From NCBI GenBank assembly GCA_041675185.1, contig JBAYUH010000009.1:1-37846 (forward strand): a DNA stretch of 37,846 nucleotides, given 5' to 3'. Source of the DNA: UBA1557 sp041675185. GTDB lineage: Bacteria; Patescibacteriota; Patescibacteriia; Magasanikbacterales; UBA922. A model generated the notes under the pieces. The model did no database searches, had not been told where the DNA came from, and saw only the letters and a list, made by a program, of their open reading frames with translations. A program made the position numbers and the translations under genes. This document shows, in pieces, positions 22,311 through 29,748 of the stretch (positions are counted from its first letter, which is position 1; every line of letters begins with the position of its first letter).

Positions 22311-23231
22311 ATGGATGCACAAACAAATTTAATAATATTATTTGCTTTTATTATTGTCGGTTTTTTGGTTGTTGATTTAGGCTATTTAAATAGAAGAAAT
22401 CATAAAGTTGAATTCAAATCAGCCCTATATCAATCTTTATTTTGGGTAGCAATTTCTTTGATTTTCGGATTTTTGATATTAGTATTTTTAAGCAGGGATC
22501 TTGCTGCTGAATTTCTTAGTGCTTATATAACCGAAAAAATGTTGTCCGTAGATAATCTATTTGTAATGATGTTAATCTTTAGTTTTTTCAAATTGGAAGA
22601 AAAATATCATCACAAAGTTTTGTTTTGGGGTATCATGGGAGCGGTAATTTTTAGAGGAATTTTTATTGGAGCAGGTTCATATTTGGTCAATCAATTTCAT
22701 TGGGTTTTATATATCTTTGGAGTAGTATTACTTTATACTGGTATAAAATTATTGAATGATAAAAAAGAAGAACACGTAGACTTCAATAATAACAAAATTA
22801 TTAAATTTGCCAAAAAATATTTACCTTTTACTGACAATCATCACAATGGTAAATTTGTTTACAAAGAACATGGCAAGTTTGTTTTTACCTCACTTTTTTT
22901 GATAATGCTTCTGATAGAAGCAACTGACATAGTTTTTGCTGTTGATTCTATACCTGCTGTTTTTGCTATTTCACAAAATCCGTTCATTGTTTTTACTTCA
23001 AATATTTTTGCTATAATGGGTCTACGGGCTTTATTCTTTTTGATTGAAAATATTTTACACCGTTTTCATCATTTACAAAAAGGTTTAGCTTTCATTTTGT
23101 TATTTATTGGTGTAAAAATGCTTTCTGGTATATTTGACATACACATTTCATCACTTGCTTCCTTTGTTATAATTATTATAGCCTTGTTTACTTCTATTAT
23201 ATTATCTATAATATTTCCTAAAAAAATTTAA
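22311..23231 (+). CDS. TerC/Alx-family integral membrane protein
   Basis: This 306-residue protein with about nine hydrophobic segments carries the family signatures EKMLSVDNLFVMMLIF (acidic residues in TM) and EATDIVFAVDSIPAVFAISQ. TerC/Alx proteins are implicated in Mn2+ export and metallation of secreted enzymes. The cytoplasmic His/Asp-rich loop (KKEEHVDFNNN...LPFTDNHHNGKFVYKEHGKF) is typical of Alx-like members. It is a single gene with its own leader and terminator. Confidence 0.9.
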   Translation: MDAQTNLIILFAFIIVGFLVVDLGYLNRRNHKVEFKSALYQSLFWVAISLIFGFLILVFLSRDLAAEFLSAYITEKMLSVDNLFVMMLIFSFFKLEEKYHHKVLFWGIMGAVIFRGIFIGAGSYLVNQFHWVLYIFGVVLLYTGIKLLNDKKEEHVDFNNNKIIKFAKKYLPFTDNHHNGKFVYKEHGKFVFTSLFLIMLLIEATDIVFAVDSIPAVFAISQNPFIVFTSNIFAIMGLRALFFLIENILHRFHHLQKGLAFILLFIGVKMLSGIFDIHISSLASFVIIIIALFTSIILSIIFPKKI

Positions 23232-23297
23232 ACAGAAAAATAATACCACATCACTCTCACCTATTTTTGGGGCAGATATATCTTTTTTTAGCCAAAA

Positions 23298-23306
23298 TGC
23301 TATAAT
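23298..23306 (+). promoter_or_regulatory. Extended -10 promoter of the DUF5671 gene
   Basis: TGCTATAAT at 23298-23306, without a clear -35. The same word occurs before tRNA-Asn. Confidence 0.45.
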
Positions 23307-23342
23307 AAATAAAACTAGGTAATTAACATAATATACAAATTT

Positions 23343-24317
23343 ATGAATCAAACAAACAAAAACACACCAAAAGATGTTTTTTTACATCTTTTCAATATCT
23401 TTACCTTTTATCTTAGTATCATCGCTTTCATTACTCTACTTATACAATACATAGACAAGCTTTTTCCTGATGCTTTAAACTATTACTTTGACAGAATATC
23501 TAGTGGTGTAACTTGGTCTTCATCTATCTTGCTAATTTCTATTCCTGCTTTTATATTTACTTCTTGGTTATTGGAAAAAGATATTAGACTAGTACCAGAA
23601 AAAAAAGATTTCAAATTACGCAAATGGCTTCTCTACTTCACACTTTTCTTGGCTGCTATTACTTTTATCGTTGATCTCATGATTTTTGTTTACAATTTTT
23701 TGCAAGGTGAAATTACCATGAGATTTTTCTTGAAAATACTTGTTGTTTTAGTAGTTGCTGGAGTAGTCTTTGCTTACTATATGTGGGATCTAAAAAGAAC
23801 AATGGAAAAAACAAATATTCTAAAATTTTTGGCAACAATTTTGTCGGTTATTATTTTGGGAAGTGTCGTAGCTGGATTTTTTATTGTTGGTACACCAAAA
23901 GAACAAAGAAATAGAAAATTTGACAACCAAAGAATCCAAGACTTGAGCATGATTCAAAATCAAATAATTTCTTACTGGCAACAAAAAAATAAACTACCAG
24001 AAAATTTGGAAACTACACAAAGTGATATCTCTGGTTTTATAGTACCAGTAGATCCAGAGACAAAACAAGCTTATGAATATACTGTCAAATCTGATCTCAG
24101 TTTCGAACTGTGTGCTAACTTTACTACCACACTAAACCAAGAGGAATCAAAAAGACTTGGTATGTATGACTATACTTACCCAGCTACTTATGCTCCTCAA
24201 AATTGGACACATGAAAAAGGTCAATCATGTTTCGAAAGAACTATTGATCCTGATTTGTACAAAAATAGTACTGAACCAACACCAGTTGGCACAGAATTAG
24301 ACAAAACAAAGCTATAA
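23343..24317 (+). CDS. DUF5671-type membrane protein with pilin-like C-terminal part
   Basis: This 324-residue protein has five or so TM segments in the first 190 residues (HLFNIFTFYLSIIAFITLLIQ; SSSILLISIPAFIFTSWLL; WLLYFTLFLAAITFIVDLMIF; FFLKILVVLVVAGVVFAYYMW; ILKFLATILSVIILGSVVAGFFIVG). This matches the DUF5671 proteins common in Patescibacteria. The extracellular C-terminal part (IQDLSMIQNQIISYWQQKNKLPENL...DPETKQAYEYTVKSDLSFELCANF) looks like the soluble part of a type IV pilin-like protein, with two cysteines (C in FELCANF and QSCFER). The function is unknown. Confidence 0.75.
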   Translation: MNQTNKNTPKDVFLHLFNIFTFYLSIIAFITLLIQYIDKLFPDALNYYFDRISSGVTWSSSILLISIPAFIFTSWLLEKDIRLVPEKKDFKLRKWLLYFTLFLAAITFIVDLMIFVYNFLQGEITMRFFLKILVVLVVAGVVFAYYMWDLKRTMEKTNILKFLATILSVIILGSVVAGFFIVGTPKEQRNRKFDNQRIQDLSMIQNQIISYWQQKNKLPENLETTQSDISGFIVPVDPETKQAYEYTVKSDLSFELCANFTTTLNQEESKRLGMYDYTYPATYAPQNWTHEKGQSCFERTIDPDLYKNSTEPTPVGTELDKTKL

Positions 24318-24331
24318 AAAACCAAAATTAC

Positions 24332-24360
24332 AAAAACATCATTTTACCAATGATGTTTTT
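24332..24360 (+). terminator. Terminator after the DUF5671 gene
   Basis: AAAAACATCATT (24332-24343) pairs with AATGATGTTTTT (24349-24360). Confidence 0.85.
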
Positions 24361-24368
24361 TAACAAAC

Positions 24369-24397
24369 TTGATATTCTAGCTAAAAAAGTATATAAT
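24369..24397 (+). promoter_or_regulatory. Promoter of the ferric-reductase-like/folD operon
   Basis: TTGATA (24369-24374), 17-nt spacer, TATAAT (24392-24397). Confidence 0.7.
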
Positions 24398-24425
24398 ATT
24401 CTAGAAAATAAATAAAAATAAAATT

Positions 24426-25739
24426 ATGAAAAAAACCTTACTAAATATTTTTCTCTTATTAAATCTTGGTATTATTTGCTTTTTTTGGTGGAGACACTCA
24501 GGCTCCATGCTTTTTGCTACAAAATCCGATGTTTTTATTTCTATTGCTAGAATTACTGGTTTACTATCAGTATTTTTTGTATTATTACAATTGATTTTGA
24601 TAGGTCGTGTCAAATGGATAGAGCGCGTTTATGGTTTGGACAAATTATCACACGCCCACCACCTGACTGCTTTTTTGACATTATTTTTTGTTATTTCTCA
24701 TGGTCTATTTGTCACTTTTGGTTATGCTATAGGTAGTCAAATATCTTTTTTTACACAGACAATGTACTTTATAAAATATTGGGAATTATTACCAGCTATC
24801 ATATCTATCTTTATTTTTATTTTTGTTTTTGTATCCTCTTTAATCATTGTCATCAAAAAAATGAAATACGAAACTTGGTATTTCATACATTTTTTTTCTT
24901 ATCTAGCAATTTTGTTAGCATTTAGTCACCAAATGGAACTTGGTGGAGATTTTGTAGGAAATATTTATTTCCAAACTTATTGGTGGTTATTATATTTCTT
25001 TACTTTTACAAATTTATTTTTTTACAGATTCTTCTTACCAACTTATTCTTTTTACAAACATCAATTTTTTGTAGAAAAAGTAGAAAAAGACGATGGTGGT
25101 GCGATCTCTATTTATATCTCTGGAAAAAATTTAGACAAATTCAAATATACTGCTGGACAATTTGCTATTTGGAGATTTTTGGACAAAAAAAGATTTTTAC
25201 AAGCACATCCTTTTTCTTTCTCTTCTAGTCCTCAAGACAAATATTTACGAATTACTATCAAAAACTTAGGTGATTTTACCTCAGATATTTCCAATATAAA
25301 ACCAAAGACCAGAGTAATAATAGACGGTCCTCACGGAATATTCACTGCCAAAAGAACTACAAACAAAAAATTAGCTTTTATTGCTGGTGGTATAGGTATT
25401 ACTCCTATAAAATCAATATTAGCTTCACTGGATGAAAATTACCAATCAATAATGTTTTATTGTCATCAGACTAGTCAAGATACTATTTTCAAACAAGAAC
25501 AAAAACAATTTCCTGAAAAACAAATAAAAATAATTCATATCTTGAGTAAAGAACAAAATAATATAAATGAATACGGCTATATAGATATGGACAAAATAAA
25601 AAAATTTGTACCAGATTATTTAGAAAGAGATTTTTATATTTGTGGTCCAAGACCAATGGTAAAGTTGGCTATCAAAATTTTGGATGAATTAAATGTACCA
25701 AAAAATAAAATTTATTTTGAAAAATTTTCTCTTGGTTAA
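24426..25739 (+). CDS. Ferric-reductase-like transmembrane flavocytochrome
   Basis: This 437-residue protein has six TM segments (about 1-215) containing paired histidines for b-type haem (LSHAHHLTAFLTLFFVISHG and WYFIHFFSYLAILLAFSHQ). A ferredoxin-reductase-like cytoplasmic part follows: an FAD site (HPFSFSSSP), NAD(P) binding (FIAGGIGITPIKSIL) and a C-terminal CGPRPMVKLAIK. It passes electrons from NAD(P)H through FAD and haem across the membrane, to Fe(III), O2 or another acceptor. The acceptor is not known. It is the first gene of an operon with folD, starting 14 nt before it. Confidence 0.88.
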   Translation: MKKTLLNIFLLLNLGIICFFWWRHSGSMLFATKSDVFISIARITGLLSVFFVLLQLILIGRVKWIERVYGLDKLSHAHHLTAFLTLFFVISHGLFVTFGYAIGSQISFFTQTMYFIKYWELLPAIISIFIFIFVFVSSLIIVIKKMKYETWYFIHFFSYLAILLAFSHQMELGGDFVGNIYFQTYWWLLYFFTFTNLFFYRFFLPTYSFYKHQFFVEKVEKDDGGAISIYISGKNLDKFKYTAGQFAIWRFLDKKRFLQAHPFSFSSSPQDKYLRITIKNLGDFTSDISNIKPKTRVIIDGPHGIFTAKRTTNKKLAFIAGGIGITPIKSILASLDENYQSIMFYCHQTSQDTIFKQEQKQFPEKQIKIIHILSKEQNNINEYGYIDMDKIKKFVPDYLERDFYICGPRPMVKLAIKILDELNVPKNKIYFEKFSLG

Positions 25740-25753
25740 TTTTTATACATATT

Positions 25754-26587
25754 ATGGCAATAATAATAGACGGCAAAAAAATTGCTCAAAAAATACTAGA
25801 CGAAGTCAAGCTAGAGATAAGCAAACTAAATTTCAAACCGAAACTAGCTGTTATTTTTGTTGGCAATGACAAACCTTCTCAAACATATATAAGAAAAAAG
25901 GAAGAAGCTGCAAAATACGCTGGTGTAAATTTTGAAATTTATAATTTCCCTGCCAAAATACCAAAAGAAGAATTGGTAGACAAAATAAAAAAAATCCAAA
26001 AAGACAAAAATATTTCTGGTATGATTGTACAATTACCACTACCAGAACCTCTCTACACTTCTGATGTACTAAATTCTGTTGATCCAAGTATAGATGTAGA
26101 TTGTCTCACAGATACCAATATTGGTAAGCTGGTAATGAAAACAGCTGACTTCACTCCCCCAACTCCACAAGCTGTATTGGAAATTTTCAAAAATATTGGA
26201 TTGAATATCAAAGGAAAAAATATTACTATTGTTGGTGCCGGAGCACTGGTTGGTAAACCATTGTCAATAATACTATTAAACAAAGAAGCAACTATCACAA
26301 CTTGCAATGAACATACCAAAAATTTAGTCAAAACTTTGAAAAAATCAGATATCATTATCAGTGCTGTAGGTAAAAAAGATTTGATCAGAAAAACCATGCT
26401 GAAAAAAGGTGTAATAATCATTGATACTGGTATTGCTTTTACCAACAAAAAAATGTACGGGGACGTCAATTTTGACGAAGCTGTTAAAAAAGCAAGTTAT
26501 ATTACACCTACTCCTGGTGGAGTTGGTCCAATTACTGTTTCATTACTTTTGAGAAATTTGTTGGTTTGTGCGAAGAAAAAATACTAA
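25754..26587 (+). CDS. folD: Bifunctional methylene-THF dehydrogenase/methenyl-THF cyclohydrolase
   Basis: This 277-residue enzyme interconverts 5,10-methylene-THF and 10-formyl-THF. The catalytic S-x2-Y-x3-K is SQTYIRKK (Y45, K49). GMIVQLPLP and DVDCLTDTNIGKL (in place of the more frequent DVDGFHP) follow, then the dinucleotide-binding VGAGALVGKPL (R of GRS replaced) and the C-terminal PTPGGVGPITVSLLL. Length is normal. It is in an operon with the flavocytochrome, possibly because both use NADP(H). Confidence 0.93.
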   Translation: MAIIIDGKKIAQKILDEVKLEISKLNFKPKLAVIFVGNDKPSQTYIRKKEEAAKYAGVNFEIYNFPAKIPKEELVDKIKKIQKDKNISGMIVQLPLPEPLYTSDVLNSVDPSIDVDCLTDTNIGKLVMKTADFTPPTPQAVLEIFKNIGLNIKGKNITIVGAGALVGKPLSIILLNKEATITTCNEHTKNLVKTLKKSDIIISAVGKKDLIRKTMLKKGVIIIDTGIAFTNKKMYGDVNFDEAVKKASYITPTPGGVGPITVSLLLRNLLVCAKKKY

Positions 26588-26664
26588 AAATTCACAGACT
26601 TACTTTACAAATAAAAAAATTATTGTTACATTTATTTACAGAGGAAAAAATATATAAAATCAAT

Positions 26665-27039
26665 ATGCTTAGAAAACCAGACTCACAACAATACATACCA
26701 TTTACAGAAATACTAGGTCATGAACCTACAAATTTTTACGAAAAAAATCTCTTAGAGAGATTGGATATTACTAAATCTCCAATAATGGTTGATTTTTCAA
26801 AAGAAGGAGACACTTGGTCTAACAAAGAATTTGGAGGACTTGCTAGAAGAATTGATCTTCAAGAATTTGGTGTGCCAGGATCACTGGTAGAATCTACAAA
26901 AGGACAAACTTATTGGGTAATATTTTCAGAAGATGAAGATGAAGAACAAAAACTATTTCCATTAAAATCTAGTGAGACATTGGATAAAGTACAAACTTAT
27001 TTCAAATTAAACCAAATAAAAGATAATATTACCAAATAA
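26665..27039 (+). CDS. Conserved-looking hypothetical protein
   Basis: This 124-residue soluble protein is not recognised. The open frame begins within folD (26566), but ATG 26665 (MLRKPDSQQYIPFTEIL) is after the folD stop and is preferred. The sequence has an acidic C-terminal region (FSEDEDEEQKLFPL). No TM segment or signal peptide. The next gene follows after 31 nt in the same direction. Confidence 0.6.
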   Translation: MLRKPDSQQYIPFTEILGHEPTNFYEKNLLERLDITKSPIMVDFSKEGDTWSNKEFGGLARRIDLQEFGVPGSLVESTKGQTYWVIFSEDEDEEQKLFPLKSSETLDKVQTYFKLNQIKDNITK

Positions 27040-27070
27040 AAAATAATTTAAAAAAATTAATTATAAATAT

Positions 27071-27412
27071 ATGGCAGAAAAATTAGGTTCTGGAAATCCA
27101 GAAAACATCAAAAAAACTATTTTAGAAAGTATGGAATTAAATCCCGAACAACAAGAGACAGCTGATTTGAGCAGTACTATTAGAGAAATTTTACAATCAC
27201 ACCTTCCAAAAAATCCTAGAGAGACAACAAAGATTGTAGAAGAAGAGATACTAGAAACATTTACAATACCAGTCACAAACCAAAAAATTATAAAAACAGC
27301 AGAAGGACTTTTTCTAGAAACAACTCTAGGAAAAATGAAATTTTACCAGACATTATCAGGAACAACATTCGAAGAACTAAAAACAAAAATTGAAAGCATT
27401 AAGACTGAATAA
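27071..27412 (+). CDS. Hypothetical protein
   Basis: This 113-residue protein is rich in Glu, Lys and Thr (MAEKLGSGNPENIKKTILES...EEEILETFTIPVTNQKIIKTAEG). The C-terminal part resembles a small alpha/beta fold (LETTLGKMKFYQTLSGTTFEELKTKIESI). No family is recognised. It is the last gene of the operon, followed by a terminator. Confidence 0.6.
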   Translation: MAEKLGSGNPENIKKTILESMELNPEQQETADLSSTIREILQSHLPKNPRETTKIVEEEILETFTIPVTNQKIIKTAEGLFLETTLGKMKFYQTLSGTTFEELKTKIESIKTE

Positions 27413-27425
27413 AAAAATGAAAACA

Positions 27426-27452
27426 AAAAATCCCTATTAGTTAGGGATTTTT
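27426..27452. terminator. Bidirectional terminator
   Basis: AAAAATCCCTA (27426-27436) pairs with TAGGGATTTTT (27442-27452), between the converging 27071 gene and dusB. Confidence 0.85.
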
Positions 27453-28375
27453 TTTATGATATTTTCAAGCTCTTCTATATTCACCACTCTTACCAACTCA
27501 CTTCGTATATCTTTCATACCTGGTATACCCTTGAAATAATAGGCCAAATGTTTACGAAAAGTAGTAATAGCCTTTTCACCATAATGTTCTATATGAAGTT
27601 TGGCATGTTCTATTACAATCTTTTTCAATTCTTCTAGAGGTATATCTTCTTTATCAATCCCCGCAAAAATCCAAGGATTACCAAGAGCACCTCTGCCAAT
27701 CATCACACCATCTGCTCCAGTAATTTCAAGACAACGCTTAATATCTGACTGATTTTTGATATCGCCATTAGCAAAAACAGGAATAGAAACTAACTTTTTG
27801 ACTTGAGCAATTTTTACCCAATCTGCTATGCCAGTATAACCCTCTTGTCTAGTACGCCCATGTATAGAAATAAAATCAATACCAGCCTCTTCCAACATGG
27901 GAGCAAACTTTAGTATATCATCATTATCAGTCCAGCCAAGTCTAGTCTTAACACTTATAGTAACTCCCAAATTTGCTTTTTTAAGAGCTTTAACAATGTT
28001 TACAGCCCTTTCTGGGTCTTTGAGCAAAGCAGCGCCACAATCAGCCTTACCAGCGATTTTTGGAACAGGACAACCCATATTAACATCTATCCCATCTGGT
28101 TTATAATTTTTTACAATAAGTTCAGCAGCTTTGAGCACTACCTCTGGATAGGCTCCAAATATTTGCTGAATGATAGGACGTTCGTTTGAATCAAATTCAC
28201 ACATTTTTAATGTTTTTTCATTTGTACGTACAATTGCTTCTGAACTAACCATTTCACGAAATATTACAAAATCTTCGCCACTAACTTTTCGACAAATTTG
28301 ACAAAAAGGCCAATCTGTCATATCAGCCATAGGAGCAAGTGCCAAAATTGGTTTTTTGTTTTGTTTGTACCACAT
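27437..28375 (-). CDS. dusB: tRNA-dihydrouridine synthase (DusB type)
   Basis: This 312-residue FMN enzyme reduces uridine in the tRNA D-loop. LALAPMADMTDWPFCQI is the FMN-binding N-terminus, DVNMGCPVPKIAGKADCGAALL carries the catalytic cysteine (in GCP), and ISIHGRTRQEGYTGIADW and GDIKNQ...GVMIGRGALGNPWIF bind FMN phosphate. The C-terminal helical domain is complete (HAKLHIEHYGEKAITTFRKHLAYYFKGIPG). A small leader ORF and a hairpin lie directly upstream. Confidence 0.93.
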   Translation of the reverse strand: MWYKQNKKPILALAPMADMTDWPFCQICRKVSGEDFVIFREMVSSEAIVRTNEKTLKMCEFDSNERPIIQQIFGAYPEVVLKAAELIVKNYKPDGIDVNMGCPVPKIAGKADCGAALLKDPERAVNIVKALKKANLGVTISVKTRLGWTDNDDILKFAPMLEEAGIDFISIHGRTRQEGYTGIADWVKIAQVKKLVSIPVFANGDIKNQSDIKRCLEITGADGVMIGRGALGNPWIFAGIDKEDIPLEELKKIVIEHAKLHIEHYGEKAITTFRKHLAYYFKGIPGMKDIRSELVRVVNIEELENIIKKIPN

Positions 28376-28408
28376 AATAAAAAAGAAGGGGTGGGAGTTT
28401 AATATAAT

Positions 28409-28444
28409 TCAAACTCCCCAAAAATCTAACAATGAAAATACCAT
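28409..28444 (-). CDS. Possible leader peptide of 11 residues (MVFSLLDFWGV)
   Basis: ATG at 28444 is preceded by AAGGAGG (28455-28449) at 4-nt spacing, an exceptionally good Shine-Dalgarno for this genome. The stop TGA lies in a hairpin (GGGAGTTT/AAACTCCC, 28393-28400 and 28411-28418) just before dusB. Its size prevents any firm call. Confidence 0.3.
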   Translation of the reverse strand: MVFSLLDFWGV

Positions 28445-28463
28445 GCCCCCTCCTTATTTGCAC

Positions 28464-28724
28464 TTACCTACTCTTGGTAAGAACGTATAGCAATTCCATT
28501 CGTAAAGAATTGCTATTTTCCAGACCAATAATAGTACCGTGAGAATTCCAGAGTACTGTATCATCATAAACTTGTTGTCCGTAATCCAGCAATTTTTTTG
28601 AGGACAAACTAAGTAGATCATCAGCACTCTTGTTGTCTGGTAGAGTCAATCCAACATTCTCAATTTTACTGAGAATATTATAAATTGCTGAACAGGACTG
28701 GAGAGACTTATTCTTCCATAGCAT
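28464..28724 (-). CDS. Orphan small protein of unknown function
   Basis: This 86-residue protein (MLWKNKSLQSCSAIYNILSK...SADDLLSLSSKKLLDYGQQVYDD...LLYVLTKSR) is not recognised. It has no TM segment. GGAG lies 7 nt before the ATG. A consensus promoter stands 100 nt upstream, and the leader folds by TCCTATAT/ATATAGGA. With the 17794 gene it is one of two small orphan genes that have strong signals unlike most genes here. Confidence 0.55.
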   Translation of the reverse strand: MLWKNKSLQSCSAIYNILSKIENVGLTLPDNKSADDLLSLSSKKLLDYGQQVYDDTVLWNSHGTIIGLENSNSLRMELLYVLTKSR

Positions 28725-28819
28725 TAACTTTCTCCGCGTTTAGAGGTTGTGGTAAATTTTCAAAGCAAAGATCCTATATGTTTTTTGTCTAAGCAATTCT
28801 CCTTGATATAGGACATGAA

Positions 28820-28848
28820 ACTATAGCAAACTATACTACATTTGTCAA
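28820..28848 (-). promoter_or_regulatory. Strong promoter of the 28464 gene
   Basis: On the minus strand: TTGACA (28848-28843), 17 nt, TATAGT (28825-28820). Confidence 0.7.
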
Positions 28849-28909
28849 TATAAATAAAACACTTCTTACACAACATACAAAAAAACTAAAAAATATTAAC
28901 ACTTCCAAT

Positions 28910-28938
28910 TTGACATAATGAAACAAAAAAGATAATAT
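28910..28938 (+). promoter_or_regulatory. Promoter of the cobalamin-riboswitch operon
   Basis: TTGACA (28910-28915), 17-nt spacer, TAATAT (28933-28938). The start is expected near 28945, immediately before the aptamer. Confidence 0.65.
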
Positions 28939-28944
28939 AGCCGT

Positions 28945-29133
28945 ATTACAAATTAACTTATGTCTGTTGGAAGTGAGGTCAAATCCCTCCACTGTGCCGC
29001 AACGGTAATACTTTTTCAAAAGTTGAGTCCGGTCTTCAGATATAATTTATCCCGAGCAGGAATAATTCTTATTTTTAATTTAAAATAATAATTATTTAGA
29101 AAAATATTTTCTGCTTAAGGGCAGATTTTTTTT
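28945..29133 (+). promoter_or_regulatory. Cobalamin riboswitch (RF00174-like) with expression platform
   Basis: The conserved core is present: GGAAGTGAGGTCAAATCC (28969-28986), then CTGTGCCGCAACGGTAA (28992-29008; consensus CCGCAACxGUAA), then AGTCCGGTCTTC (29026-29037) as the B12-box equivalent. P1 can form from AAATTA (28950-28955) and TAATTT (29043-29048). The expression platform has an antiterminator GAGCAG (29054-29059) able to pair with CTGCTT (29111-29116), the 5' arm of the terminator. High cobalamin would therefore lower expression. Downstream genes look like corrinoid-binding proteins, which agrees. Confidence 0.87.
29110..29133 (+). terminator. Riboswitch-controlled terminator abutting the start codon
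   Basis: TCTGC (29110-29114) pairs with GCAGA (29121-29125), followed by T8 that ends at the base before ATG 29134. The possible Shine-Dalgarno AAGGG (29117-29121) lies in the hairpin loop and stem, so both transcription and translation could be controlled. Confidence 0.8.
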
Positions 29134-29748
29134 ATGAAAAAAAAATATTTATCTTTTCATCTTATATTATTTTTAATTTTAATTTCTACTACTATTTTTT
29201 TTATTTATCAATCATTTTTTACAAAACAAAATATTGACAAAGAACTACAAAAAAATGAAGTTGTACAAAATACAAAAAATATAGAACAAACAGAGCAAGT
29301 AAATTCTCCAAAAGAAGAAAAATCGTTATCTACTCTACAAAATTTATCTATCACAAACGAAATATCAAATGATACAACTAGCACAAACATTGTTACAAAA
29401 GAAACTTTTACAATAATAGAACCAGACAAACCAAAAACATCACTACCCTACTATGCTACCATAATTATAAATAATAAATCTTATACAGTAGGTTTTGCAG
29501 AACAAGTTATTACTTTAAAACAATTGATGGACAAATTACAAGCTGAAAATAATTTCACTTTCTCTGGTGTAGATTATCCAAGTATGGGGTTTTTTGTCAC
29601 AGAGATAAATGGTATAAAAAACAAAACTCAAGAAAACAAATATTGGATTTACTATGTAAACGGTGTTAGTGCCAAAGCTGGTATCTCTGTCCAAAAAATT
29701 AATTCACAAGATAAAATAGAATGGAAATATGAAAACAGCACTTTCTAA
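29134..29748 (+). CDS. Membrane-anchored DUF4430 protein (transcobalamin beta-domain-like)
   Basis: This 204-residue protein has an N-terminal signal anchor (about residues 7-27), a low-complexity Lys/Gln/Thr/Ser stalk (28-105) and a C-terminal DUF4430 domain (about 110-203). The domain ends with the typical KYWIYYVNGVSAKAGISVQKINSQDKIEWKYE (W-x-Y-x-V-N-G ... D-x-I-x-W). DUF4430 is homologous to the C-terminal beta domain of human transcobalamin and intrinsic factor, which covers the bound corrinoid. Coming directly after a cobalamin riboswitch, it is likely a surface corrinoid-binding protein. Its end overlaps the next start by 20 nt, so translation is probably coupled. Confidence 0.8.
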   Translation: MKKKYLSFHLILFLILISTTIFFIYQSFFTKQNIDKELQKNEVVQNTKNIEQTEQVNSPKEEKSLSTLQNLSITNEISNDTTSTNIVTKETFTIIEPDKPKTSLPYYATIIINNKSYTVGFAEQVITLKQLMDKLQAENNFTFSGVDYPSMGFFVTEINGIKNKTQENKYWIYYVNGVSAKAGISVQKINSQDKIEWKYENSTF

